Of a stretch of 64,000 nt of DNA, positions 26,527-38,488 are shown piece by piece (the first letter of the stretch is position 1; each line of letters opens with the position of its first letter). A program made the translations under genes and the position numbers. The DNA comes from Rutidosis leptorrhynchoides (taxonomy: Eukaryota; Streptophyta; Magnoliopsida; Asterales; Asteraceae): assembly GCF_046630445.1 (NCBI RefSeq), contig NC_092335.1:627409501-627473500 (forward strand), read 5' to 3'. Below the pieces are notes generated by a model. The model was not told the origin of the DNA. It made no database searches and worked only from the letters and a program-made list of their open reading frames with translations.

Positions 26527-28714
26527 CTACAAAGTAGGAGGTATCCATATGTAGCCATGGGTTTGAACGAACGAAGCCTTCTCGGCTAACTTGTATGCTT
26601 TCTCGGGGCCTCTGCTACTAGGTTTGTGAGGCAGATGTTTCATTTCACCTATATCCATTATATGCAAAGGAGGCTTGAAGATCTCCGAAGGTGCCTGCTC
26701 ATTCAATCACAGATATATTGTAAAGATATAGGTTAATATTCAGTTTTTACATTAAAGTGGAAGATTGGCGAGTTGGATAACGGGTCAAAATATGTCTTTT
26801 TTCTATACAAATAATTACAGGTTGGGGGACCCAAAATACAGTTTGTACAAACTTGCACTTTACAGTTCAACATTTTTTTATGAAATGTTCAAAGAGGTTT
26901 TAATGCCTTTAGATAAACTATGTATAACTTTCAACCAACGCAACCCATTTAACCCATTTCCATTTAAATTGTCAATAGCCTGATTTGACACATTCGTAAA
27001 TAGAAATTATCACTTTAAAATTCTTATAAAGTTAAATCGATTATTTTAAGCATACATACCTTCAGCCAAACAAGATGATTAAGAATCAAGACTTGTAATT
27101 CGTCACCTAGACATTATTAGCTGATATCAAATGAGCATAAGAAAAAAAAAACTCCATCATCAATAAGATAAAAGGGAATGCTCACCTATAAAAGGTAATG
27201 TAAAACCGATAGTATTCTCACAAGTTCTGCTCCAAATCTTATTCTGCAAAACCGATATCATTAACACATTAGTAGCACACATTTTTTACATTTATAGAGA
27301 ATACGGTAATTGATTGATGAAATTCTGAAGTCTTACCCATCGATCAGGGGCGAATGTAGCCTATAAGTGGTGGGGTCCTATGACCCCACTATTGTGGAAT
27401 TTTTTTATGCAATGTACTTATTAAATTGTATAGGACACCATTACATTTAACTATAGGACCCCATATTTTTTAAAAATTTATGGTATTTTTGAAAGTAAAC
27501 AACCACTAAAGTGCCTTTCAAATATAAATAGCTTTGAAAAAATTTTCATAACCCCATTAAGTTTGCATCCTAGATTCGCCACTGCCATCGATGCGATGTT
27601 ACTTTGAAAATAAACCTTAACATATTGCCGATACTATTGAAGGCAAAAAGTTGAAGCAACCGTATTCTGAAAAAGTTAATTTTACTAAATAAAAACTCAA
27701 GAACTCCAACTGCAAGAGGTCTACAAAACTAATTAAACACATAAATAAAGAATTCAAAAACAAATCATTACTTTAACAAACATGAATGGTATAGCTTACA
27801 TCATAATCTAATTGAAGATACTATTAAATCACAGATAAGTTTCTTATCAAATAATGGAGCATATTAGATGTGGTGATAAACTTTGTAATAAGTAAATATG
27901 ACAATATCCACTCGTTTGCAAAAGAATGACTTAAAAATGGGTCAGATTTAGTTGTGTTTTATTTTAAAGAAATACATGAAAGACTAAAGCTTGCTAAAGG
28001 TATCCCAACTTACTTAAATAGGCAAAATTGGTCCAACAATGAAGTAAAATTAAAGCATGCCAACTGCATCGATAAACTTTAAAAGGAATTCATGTGATAC
28101 TGTGTACCCATTAAATTAAGATGAGTAATGTGATTATAATATCTCGATCTTACATTTACTTACAAACAACAGCATAACGAAATCATCGTAGTTAATATAA
28201 ATCTAACAATTAAATCGATTTACAATGCTCTTAAACATTAATAAACCTAGAGTTATCATCGTTTGCGACAGGCGTTAACAACCAATCTATAAGGAAATCT
28301 TTATACTTCAAAAGTTTTTCCGATTGTTAACCCTTGTTATGTTGATTTAAACGGACAATAACAAATAGTTTATTAAAATCTATTCATTAGGCATAAATCA
28401 AAATAAAATCAAAATGAAATCGATAATGCATACCCGATGCCGTTTTTAGAATCCGAAATCAATTCAATGAATCAACCCTACAAAAATGAATAGTTTTTAA
28501 AGAAACAAAATTAGGGTTTTGATTTTAAATCTGATCTATAAAGTAACGAACAAAAACATGATTTACGATTTTGAATCATGTATATAGTATCTTTATAAGT
28601 CGCTTGAAATATGGATACATAGATCTTCAATACACCAGACACGATAATCATAAACCTGAAAATCGAAACAAAAAAAAAAGAATTACTAACCCGCGATTTG
28701 CGATTGAAGATCAT
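26527..28714 (-). CDS. Short four-exon host gene, unrecognised product
   Basis: Minus-strand exons are 28691-28714 (first, least certain), 27186-27243 (58 nt), 27060-27106 (47 nt) and 26527-26694 (168 nt, ending TAG). The last three have canonical GT/AG borders and join in phase. Exon 2 ends in phase 1 and exon 3 supplies the two missing bases, giving LPFIGDELQVLILNHLVWLK across the joint; the last exon opens APSEIFKPPLH. The predicted product is about 98 residues with a hydrophobic middle and a basic C-terminal part (HLPHKPSSRGPEKAYKLAEK) ending WIPPTL. I do not recognise the family. Exon 1 (MIFNRKSR) fits the phase and has an in-frame stop just upstream, but other 5' exons are possible. A MITE sits in the first intron. 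Confidence 0.6.
27345..27584. mobile_element. hAT-type MITE
   Basis: 240-bp element with imperfect terminal inverted repeats (CAGGGGCGAATGTAG at the left, CAGTGGCGAATCTAG read inward from the right). It is flanked by a perfect 8-bp duplication CCATCGAT (27337-27344 and 27585-27592). Eight-base duplications and CAGNGGCG ends are typical of hAT elements. No coding capacity. It lies in an intron of the minus-strand gene. Confidence 0.85.
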
Positions 28715-29903
28715 TCAACAGATATCGATTCAAGATATCGACCCGTAAACTATTATAGATGATGATTTTTGCAATTGATTTGTGAAGTTTCCGATTGGTA
28801 GCGAGGTTATGCGATGGTAGCGATGTTATACGATGAAGCTTTGTTATGTATGTTATGTGTTCTACTATGCGATGATTTACCACAATGGATTGTTCAGCAG
28901 AAATCTACCCGCTATTTTTAAATGATATACATTTTTTGGGATAGATGTTTGAAGAAGATGGAAGTAGAAGGAAGATAGATGAGAGATTTTGCCCTAATCT
29001 CTGTGTGTGCTGCTAATGAAACGGCGACAGATCTAATTTTTCTGATTGTTTGCCCGCGTTTGGTGTAAGGGTATTATCGGAAGTTTCATGTGAGTGAATT
29101 TAATTATAAGTTTATAGGTGGATCCAATGGTTATCAAGTAAGGGCAATTGAGGTCATTTTTTTAATCTAAGGGTCCAAATTCAATAATGCTAAAAAAGTA
29201 TAACTCAATTTTTCTTTTCTTTTAATGTATAGTCTAGAAGCATAGATAGATAGATATAGATATAAAAGTCATTTTAATTATCTTTATTGACAATTTAGGT
29301 AACTTATCTCTTTTGAGCCTTTTGCTCTAAATATTAATACAATTGTTAACATTAACATTAAATTAACATTAACATTAATTAATTATTAATTAACATTAAT
29401 TATTATTAACATACATACTATTTGAATACTTTTGTGAGACACCAAAAAACATATCACCAAAACAAAACTATTTCAACCCCAAAGTTTTGTCAAATTACAA
29501 TTCCAACCCTCAGAATAGGCGGTAAAAAGGTAAACTCATTCTTTTAATAAAACATCTTTAACAAACTCCACCTAAATTTTTAACGGGCCATATCTTCTCG
29601 CTCACCGCGAAATGAATTTTTCCACACTACCGTTCAACTCAAAATAATTTTACGAACACAACGCAACTAACTATACGCGAAACGGACGTTTTTCAAAAAA
29701 AAAAAAAAGTTAACCATTTTGGGGTATCTTTCATACACATAAACTAACTACCTCATATCGATAGTTCCGTTCCCCTTTCTTACGCAATCTTTCTGGCATT
29801 AAAAAAGCGTAGACCATTAGGTACAATATGTACTGACCACGTGTATCCAAACACGCCCGTAACAAATCGTTTTTAATTATGTAAATACATAACGCTACGT
29901 AAG
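28715..29903. other. Upstream region of the minus-strand gene and intergenic DNA
   Basis: 28715-29030 is the likely 5' UTR and promoter of the minus-strand gene. The rest is AT-rich intergenic DNA with an ATTAAC-type simple repeat at about 29338-29412 and a short GATA run near 29243. No gene seen. Confidence 0.4.
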
Positions 29904-30106
29904 CTATGAATATTTTTTTTTTTTTTTTGAAAAGCAAGGTGATATATTTATAGCCACAAACAAAAACACGAATACAAATCAACATCCGTTGCTAAGATCG
30001 CAACATGAAAGCTAACAAGAAAATTAAAGAGCCTACCACAATTATGCTAACACAACAAAGGATTATTAAACCATACATGCCAATCTAACTTATGATTTTT
30101 AATTCT

Positions 30107-33100
30107 TCACAAAATCCATTCGAACGAGATCACTTGAATTTCACTAAACAAACCCGAAGCCGAATCCGTCTTGTTCTTGAAGACTTTTGAATTCCTTGAT
30201 TTCCAAAGTGAGTAAGAAACGCACCAACATAACGCTTGCCAAATAAATCTTTTGTTATCGGAAGCCAACGCGCCAAATGTACCCTCGAAAATGTCACTAT
30301 AGATGAAATTAGCCGATGAATAACCCCACCAATTAAGAACTTTACCCCAAATATCTTTCGCAAACTTACACGAGAACAAGATATGCTCTACCGATTCCAA
30401 GCCGTCATCACACACCGGGCACCGAGTACTATGAAGATCTATACCTCGTTTATCTAATTCAAGCCTTACCGGTATCCTACCCCTTCTTGCCCTCCATATA
30501 AACACTTCAATCTTTTTAGGCACTAGACGATTTCTGAGAGTTTCCGTTGAATCCGAATGCGATACAAGAACAGTAGCATCGATTAGTTCCACCAAGCTGC
30601 TAACAGAATACACCCTATTGTTGCCCAGACCCCACTTCCACCCATCTGATTTGTGAGGATCGATTACGACACCATCGAGCTGGTCCACTAGCGAGACGAG
30701 TTCCGAAGCTGTTCTACCCACAGGATCCCGAATCCATCTCCATCCCCAAACCGTATGACCCTCCCTCAACACCCCTCTTTCCTGTACCGAAGCTTTTTTG
30801 TCGCCCTCCAACCGATATAACCTCTTGTACTTGTCTTTAAACCTTGTATCCCCAACCCATGTGTCTTCCCAAAAACGAGTGTCCGCCCCGTTTCCAATAA
30901 CCCGAGAAAACGAATTGGAAAAAGAGATTCCCAACTCATCCACCTTTTTTCCTGCAATATATATGTTAGACCAAAGACTAGAGGGTGAGAGATGAGCAAG
31001 CACATCCCCTTTCGACTAGCCCACCATTAGTACCATAAAGACTTCGAATTACACGAACCCATAAAGTGTTGGTCTCGGTTTTAAACCTCCACCGACACTT
31101 ACAAAGAAGAGCTAAATTTTTACTTTTGAGTGATTTTAAATTTAAGCCTCCTTCTTCGTGAGGAAGAAGGATTTTTTTCCATTTAACCCACGATAGTTTA
31201 GAATTAGAACCCGACCCACCCCAAAAGAAATTACGTCTCACACTTTAAAGTTTATTTAGCACACAAGGCGGGGCACGAAAAGTGAAAAATAATATAGAGG
31301 TAAGCTCGATAGCACCGATTTCACAAGAGTAAGTTGACCACCAAACGAAATCATTCTAGCTCTCCAATCCAACATTTTTTTCTCAAACTTATCAACAACC
31401 GGGGACCAATCCATAATCTTCTTCATTTTATTTCCCACCGGTAACCCCAAATACATGAAAGGAAGGGAACCCGCTTGACAAGAACACCACCTCGCCATAG
31501 ACTCTACTTCGACTTTACTAACTCCAACCCCGTATAGCACACTTTTATTATAATTAAATTTTAGCCCCGAAGCTCGCTCAAACACTCCAACAAGCACATG
31601 AGATTACGCGCATTACTACAACTCCATTCCCCGAAAAAAAATCGTGTCATCCGCATACTGAAGATGAAATATTCGCACTAAATCGACCCCTACTTCTATC
31701 CCGTTGTACAATCCTTTCTCTATCGCCGCTTTTGTTAGAATATTAAGCCCCACCGCCGCAATGATGAAAAGGAATGGAGATAAAGGATCTCCTTGTCTTA
31801 CTCCATGACTTAGCGAAAATTCCGGAGTCGGCGAACCATTAATAAGAATCAAAATAGATGCCGAGCCAAGACATGATTTAATCCACTTCCGCCATCTCTA
31901 CCGAAACCCATGCATTTCATAACCTCCAATAGGTACTTCTAATTAATCGAGTAGAATGCCTTCTCAAAGTCCACCTTAAAGATGAGGCCATGTCTCTTAT
32001 TTCGTTTAAGTTCATCCACCACCTCGTTTGCTACTAAAACGCCATCGAGAATGTACCTTCCACCAAGAAACGCACTTTGCTCCGAACCTATAAGATTAGG
32101 GACCACTTTTCGAAGTCTTAAAGAGAGCAACTTCGCGATAATCTTGTAATAACTTCAAATGAGACTAATCGGCCTATAATCCCCAAAACATAACGGATCC
32201 GCTTTCTTCGGAATTAACGAAACAAAGGAAGCGTTACATCCCTTAGAAAATTCACCATTTACCCAAAACCAATTTATCGCCGCTACAAAGTCCCCTTTAA
32301 TGATGTTCCAAAATTTTTTGAAGAAACCTAAGTTAAAACCGTCCGGCCCGGGGGCTTTCGAACTACCACAATTTTTAACTGCTTCCCAAATCTCCGGTTT
32401 CGAGAAAGGTAGTTCAAGTAAATTGGCCTCATCCGAGGAGATCGACGGGTAATGAAAATCCTCTAAACTTGGTCTCGAAACATTCTTTTCCTCGAAGATA
32501 TTTTTGAAGTGATTGAACGCGTTTACTTTAATCGTATCCGGATCTTCACACCAATTACCGTTTACACTAATACCCCGAATATTGTTCTTGTTGTAGTTGC
32601 GCTTTAGTGAATTATGAAAATATTTAGAGTTCTCATCACCATCAATTGTCCAATTAACCCTCGCTTTTTGCTTCAACATTTCGACCTTTATTTTCTCCTT
32701 TTCAAGCCATTTTTTTCTCGATTCAAGCCACCGATCATACTCTCCATCAGACAACGTACCCGATTCTGCCTTTATTTCAAGCTCCATCGCCTCCTTTTTA
32801 GCATTACTGATATCAACCTCTAAATTACCGAACTTTCCTTTACTCCATTCTTTCAAGCATCCTTTTAACCTTTTCAATTTGTTACGGAAAACGCAATCTT
32901 TCCTAGAACCAACTAAATCTTCTCCCCAAGATTGTTCGATTATTTTTTCCACCCCTCCACCCGGAACCACTCATCAAATACTTTAAAGGGTTTTGGACCG
33001 AAGTTAATATCACCATCCGACAAAACAATCGGACATTGATCCGATAAATCTCTATCCAACGCAACCACCTTAATACCCGACCATAAAGCAAGGAAGTTAT

Positions 33101-33710
33101 TAGACACAAGAAACCGATCAAGCTTACTCATCTTACGACCATCTTTACAGACTCGTGTAAACTTTCGGCCGCCAAGGGGCACATCAATGAGTCCATGCTT
33201 TTCAATAAATTCGTTGAAGCATTTAGCCCTATTTTTAACAAATTCGCAATTAAGTCTCTCACTACTATCCCTAACCTCATTAAAATCGCCACAAAGCACC
33301 CACGAAACCTCATCAATACCCAAGATATTATCAAGCGACTCCCACATTTTTCTTTTACTCGCATCATCATGTGGCCCGTAAACATTAACAATGATGGATT
33401 CTTCCTTTGAACTTTTCCAAAAACCCCGAATAGCAATAAAGAATTCACTAATGAGTTCACTACTAGCTTCAAATACTGTCTTGTCCCAAATTAGAAATTG
33501 CCCACCCGATTTACCCACCATTTCCTTTTGAATATAACTGCAATCTTTAGAACCCCAAAGAGCCTGGACCCAATTCTCATCTTTAAAGTGACACTTAGAT
33601 TCTTGAATTGCAAAAATGGAGGGCCTTTCCGAAATACAAAGTTTTTTTAGATCCCCGAATTTAGAAGTTTTACCACTCCCCATACCACGAATATTCAAAG
33701 ATAGTATCTT
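30107..33710 (-). pseudogene. LINE ORF2: endonuclease, reverse transcriptase, zf-RVT
   Basis: Begins at MKILSLNIRGMG (33710), the usual start of the APE-type endonuclease domain. That domain shows FAIQESK, VYGPHDD, CGDFNEVR and a late LSDQCPI, where active enzymes usually have SDH. The reverse transcriptase follows: SKAPGPDGFN, IPKKADP, YRPISLI, then [31 protein letters not shown] and LPFMYLGLPVG. A zf-RVT region (CPVCDDGLESVEHILFSC) closes it. The reading frame changes near 32950, 31900, 31250 and 31000, and stops lie near 32150 and 31610, so no full protein can be made. In living elements the enzyme nicks DNA and copies its own RNA at the nick. Confidence 0.92.
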
Positions 33711-33746
33711 CATTAAAATTATAAGGAAACGAAGCAAAAACAAAAC

Positions 33747-34786
33747 TTACAGAGCATTCTTGGTCCATTTTAGACCAAGATTAATTCCGTATTCTTCAAC
33801 CCCAACGCTGTTTTCTGAGATTAATTGCGATGATTTCTGACTTCTGTTGCAACGATTGGATTTCTTGACCCTTGAACCCGACTTGGTACCTGATGTAGAC
33901 CTGGCTGGTACCCCTTTATCCACCCCATTCTTTCTGCTACTGCCCTTAAGACCACCATTTACCCCAGAAACCCCATCTGCCCTACTGCCTTTACGCGCTG
34001 CTTTCTTAGCGTGTTACAATTTAGAAGAGGCTCTCCAATTGCAGAGCAAATTCCAGCACCCATTCGACGAATTCGAAACATATGAATTAACCTTCGGTTT
34101 CCTGTGCGAGCCGGAAGAAACACGAGCTTTCGAATTTGACACAGGCCTCTCTGTACCCTGCGATGTAGGTATAACCTTATCAGAATGCCCAGGAATGAAT
34201 TCATCAATCGGATTGAAGCAAGAAGCCAGTCTGTTAAGGTCAAGATCAATTGACGAAATATGATTAATTGTCCCTTCACCCGGCTCATTAAGTATAGAAT
34301 CCACAGGCTTAGTGTTGGGCTTAGGAGGCCCAAGAATGGGGCTGTAACACTCATCATCTGAAGATACATCAGTATGGCCCAAATCTTTAATAACCACATT
34401 ATCCCTTGGGTCAAAAGGCCCATTGTTACCATCGGGTCCATCGAAATTGGATTTATGATTTAGCCCAACACCCTCAGGCCCAATTGGGTTGCCATTGGTT
34501 TTAGATGCGTCACCCATGTCTTCTACCACGTCAACCCTCGGGGCATTATCCTGACAAGAATTCGTTAATTCAACCCCCGTCTTCTCGGTACCCGAATTAA
34601 TAGCCTACTGTTGAGTTTCTTTAACGCCATCCAAAGTGTCATTATTATTGATATCTTAAAAAAGAGATTTAATATCCAAGCATGCAGACCCTTCATCTTC
34701 CACCTCTTGTGCAACCCTAGGAGCCACCTCCGGCCACCACTCACAATCTGAAACTTCATTATCACCGGAATAAGAGTCGAAAATAC
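33747..34786 (-). pseudogene. LINE ORF1, 3' part (after the LTR-element insertion)
   Basis: Continuation of ORF1 from 43075-44153. The reading frame across the insertion is preserved once the nested element and one copy of CATCT are ignored. It encodes an acidic, Ser/Asn/Gly-rich segment (SSDDECYSPILGPPKPNTKP) and a basic Lys/Arg/Ser/Gly-rich end just before ORF2. Stops occur near 34660, 34605 and 34014. The last codon lies about 37 bases before the ORF2 start, so the two ORFs are tightly spaced. Confidence 0.7.
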
Positions 34787-35066
34787 CATCTTGTAACACC
34801 CTGTTTTTCTAAACATGACGCTCGGGGCGTCATTTGAAGTCCAAGAATGATTATTTAATAGTTTGGATGTAATGCATTGACCACGATTGACTTTGGGATG
34901 TTTTAAAAGTGAAATTGGAGTACATCAGGTAAACTGTCGAGTTTGAGTGCAGTTTGTCGCCTTCTGGTGCGTCGCGTTCCGTGACAAACATGCTTGAAAC
35001 GAGACAACTTCTGATGGTGATTTCTGTCCACTTTGTCGCGTTTGAGTGTTGTGTGTCGCGTATTGG

Positions 35067-35103
35067 TGTCGCGAAACGCAACAAGGTGTCGCGAAACGCG
35101 ATA
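35067..35103 (+). promoter_or_regulatory. Palindrome pair in the 5' LTR, decayed
   Basis: TGTCGCGAAACGCAACA (35067-35083) and TGTCGCGAAACGCGATA (35087-35103). Each has one transition at a CG site compared with the perfect pair in the 3' LTR (40889-40925). Several single GTCGCG half-sites occur just upstream. Confidence 0.6.
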
Positions 35104-36253
35104 AATGTCACTGTAATGACATTATTAACCCATTTTAATGGAATCTTTTGAGGGTGTTTTGGTAAATTCACTTATGGCCGGTTCTAGAGCCATAAGACTG
35201 ATTCAAGGCTCATATTATCCTCATTTTCACTCAAAAACACTTTCACCTTCAAACCCTAGAGAGAGAGGAGAGTTTTAGAGAGAGAGAACTCCATTTGGAG
35301 AAGAAGGAGGTTGTTTCGGGTCAAACCTCAAGTGTTAAAGTTGTTCATCTCGTCAACGGCATCATTTTGGTGGTATTGGTAAGTCTCAACTCCGAATTTC
35401 ATCTTTGTAATTTGATATTCAAGTTTAGGGTTTTGAGCTAGTTAGTTGTAAAACCCATTTAGGAGGTGAAATGGGTAATTGTAACTAGTTATTGTTGATG
35501 TTGGTGGGTTTCGGGTTGGTTAATGATTTAACCATGTTTAAGGCTTGTATGTAGCTTATAATCACTAGTATTAGTGATTATAGAAGTGTTGGAACCACTT
35601 TGGGTGTATTTTAGTTAACTAATTTTGAAATGGGTCAAATTAGGGTTAATGTGTCATATTGGGCAAGATTGGTATTTAACGCCTATGCTTGGGTTTAATT
35701 GGTATATTAGGACCATTGTCACTTGTGTTAGTGATCATTGGCTAGTTTTGGCGCGGTTTGAGCTTGGAAGTGCATTTGGGTCGAAATTGCACTATTTGAC
35801 AATTTGGGTCGATTTGTAAATCCACCCTAATTGTGTTGTTGTATTTGTGTTAATGGAATAGGTACTTTCCATTGGCGTGTTGCGGATTACTTGGTTGCAT
35901 TCATCAAGGCTTAAGGTGAGTGTTAATATCCTATGTGCATATGTATGTGTAGGATGGGTGCGGTCGGGTGAAGTGGTTCTCGGTCACAGAGCTCACTTCA
36001 CATATAGGTGGATTGATGGACTTGTGTATAGGTCCAATTGGCACAGTTGTGCGTTTTGGTTGACCACCTTTGGCGAGGTGCACACTTTGTATGTACGTTA
36101 TCACATGGGCGTGTGATGTGGATTATATAACCCCAATGGCGAAGGGTTAATATTGTGAGTGGAGTATTTATACGTACGTGTATATGGCGTATCTATTTGT
36201 GGGTGTTATGGCATGAACCATCGAGCCAGTAGTGCCGTAACATGTGTGCGATA

Positions 36254-36550
36254 AGATGTGAACCACGTGCCGGTAGCATCGAGTGTGAACCACGTGCCGG
36301 TAGCACTATAAATATAATGATGTGAACCACGTGCCGGTAGCATCGAGTGTGAACCACGTGTCGATAGCACTATAAATATAATGATGTGAACCACGTGCCG
36401 GTAGCATCGAGTGTGAACCACGTACCGGTAGCACTATAAAATGAGCGTGAACCACGTACCGGTAGCGTCGAAGTGTGAACCACGTGCCGGTAGCACTATA
36501 AAAGAGTAAGACTCAAATGCGTATGGTGTAAACCACGTGCCGGTAGCACC
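36254..36550 (+). repeat. Tandem array with CACGTG boxes, 5' LTR
   Basis: Nine copies of a unit built on GTGAACCACGTGCCGGTAGC, alternating with spacers such as ATCGA and ACTATAAATATAAT. Seven keep CACGTG; two read CACGTACC. CACGTG is the G-box core bound by bZIP and bHLH factors, and the reverse strand reads CACGTGG, close to an ABA-response element. Confidence 0.85.
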
Positions 36551-37250
36551 ATAGTGTTATGGTTAACCATATTATGTTGTTGGATATTGTTTAGCATGTT
36601 AAATATTGTATACGTATATTGTTGTATTGTTGTGATGTAGCTAACCCTCCGGGTGTAGCTCATTGGCGTTGTTCACCCCGTCATTGGTGAACTAACTTAT
36701 GCTTTGTTGATATATTTAGCTTGTGCTTAGAGATCGTACGGTATACTTAGTATAGTTGCCTTATACTTGGATGCTTCGGTATGCGGTATTTGACTTTCTT
36801 GTGGCGTGTCCATTTTATACATATATATGTATGTAGTATATTATCACTCACTAAGCATTAGCTTACCCTCTCGTTGTTGATATTTTTATAGGTTAACATG
36901 CTTGGCGGCTCGGGTAAGCTTGGGGATTAGAGATCTTGGCTAGGTTGCTTTAGAAGATCTTGCTTTTGGACTCGATTAGGATTTGGGTAGCGTAGTCCCA
37001 AACCACCATGCTCGGTTTAGTGTAAACGTAACTAGTCGGGTCATAATGATTATAACCGGTTTACGATTTAATTAATGAACCATTGCATTAGGGAGTTTAA
37101 ACTATTAATGTATGTTTTAAGTTCGTTGAACTTACTTTGGTAACAAATATGTTTTGGAAATTGTGTAATGGGACCTAAAGTATTATTTAACGCGTATTAA
37201 AAGGAAAAAATTTTATGGGCCGATTTTAATACGGGTTGGGTTGTTTCAAG

Positions 37251-37262
37251 TGGTATCAGAGC
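37251..37262 (+). other. Primer-binding site, initiator tRNA-Met
   Basis: TGGTATCAGAGC, two bases after the 5' LTR end, is the standard plant LTR-retrotransposon site complementary to initiator tRNA-Met. Confidence 0.92.
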
Positions 37263-37546
37263 ATGGTCTAAGGGATTTAGGTGACTTGAGATAGGTGCCT
37301 AGACTTAGACTTTTGTATGTGCTTATATCTCGTAGAATTTGCGTTGTGTTGGTTTATATCATCGAGCGAGGCGGTCGTTGTACTAACGAGTCGATACAGC
37401 GTGTGTGCGTAATAAGGACTTGCAAACCTTATTACGGGTGCAACTCGTATCAAACAAGTAATGTACGACGGGTGTTGAGCAAGATGGGGCGGTGTTTTGC
37501 GTATGGTTTTATACGTTCGTGGACTAATCGTTTTGCATTCTTTAGA

Positions 37547-38488
37547 ATGGTGACGCGAAACGAGATCGAGACGAATGACGAAGAGTTTAATACTAGAGTT
37601 GCGGCCGCCGTTGCGGAACAAATGAGTGCGTTGGAAGAAAGAATGGATAGGAGGTATTCCGAATTTCGGGGTAGTAGTGAAATGGAGCGTTGTCTTAAGG
37701 GCTTCATGAGGACTAAACCTCTGATGTACGATGGGAAACCGGATCCTTTGGTAAGCACAACTTGGATCTCGGATGTCGAAGGATGTTTTCGCACGATTGA
37801 ATTCCCTCTCGAGAAGAGGACAAGACTCGCTACTAGCTTGTTGCAGAGTAGGGCAAAGGATTGGTTGGATGGTAAGATTGATCTTGTCGGTGGCGAAACG
37901 TTTATGGCTTTATCGTGGGATGAATTTAAGGAGGAATTCTTCAAGGAGTTCCGAACTTCAGCTGATTTGTGGGAGTTGCGTAATGAGTTACGAAATTTGC
38001 GACAAGGATCTATGGATTTGAATACTCTCAAGACGACCTTTATGGCGAAGGCTCGTTTTTGCCCGGAGTATTTGGGGAATGATCGTTTGTTGATGGGGGA
38101 TTTCTATCGGACCTTGAATGATGACTTGAAGAGTAAAATTAGCCGGGGTCAAGCGAAATCATTTGCGGAGTTATTCGCCTTGGCTAGAGGTTTCGAGTCT
38201 TATTCGCGATCGAAGGTTGGTGAACCTTCAAGTAAGAGAAGGGTTGTTTCGTATGGTGCTCCAAGTAAGAGGACTAAGGGTCCGAGTGTGAGCACGTGTG
38301 GTGCACGGACGAATGCATCGGATTCTAGTGTGGCTAGATGTTACAATTGTGGCGTGAGGGGTCACAAGTCTTAGGAATGTTCGGTACCAAAGGGTGATGG
38401 CATGGTGTGCTTCAATTGCCAAGAAGAAGGACATCGTAAGTCGGAATGTCCCAAGTTAGCGGGGACGGGTGCGGCAAGGAGACGTTAA
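37547..38488 (+). pseudogene. Gag with a stop in the first zinc knuckle
   Basis: The likely start is ATG at 37547 (MVTRNEIETNDEE). A retrotransposon gag domain follows, with recognisable WISDVEGCFR, ATSLLQSRAKDWL, SWDEFKEEFFKEF and ARGFESYSRSK. Two CX2CX4HX4C zinc knuckles come after it. The first (CYNCGVRGHKS-stop-EC) is interrupted by TAG at 38372-38374 just before its last Cys. The second (CFNCQEEGHRKSEC) is intact. The frame ends in TAA at 38486 after a short basic tail. Gag packages the RNA; the knuckles bind it. Without the stop it would be about 313 residues, so the truncated product keeps the capsid-like part but loses both knuckles. The frame is open upstream to 37295. Confidence 0.85.

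Larger units (their letters stand above)
34792..37248 (+). repeat. 5' LTR of the gag-only element
   Basis: TGTAACACCC to GGGTTGTTTCA. In order: a palindrome pair (35067-35103), an inverted repeat TTATGGC...GCCATAA (35172-35195), a CT/GA-rich segment resembling a transcribed leader (35240-35310), a possible intron donor after GGTATTG at about 35379, the CACGTG-rich tandem array (36254-36550), and a possible acceptor TTTTTATAG near 36891. Roles of the splice-like sites are inferred. Confidence 0.9.
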
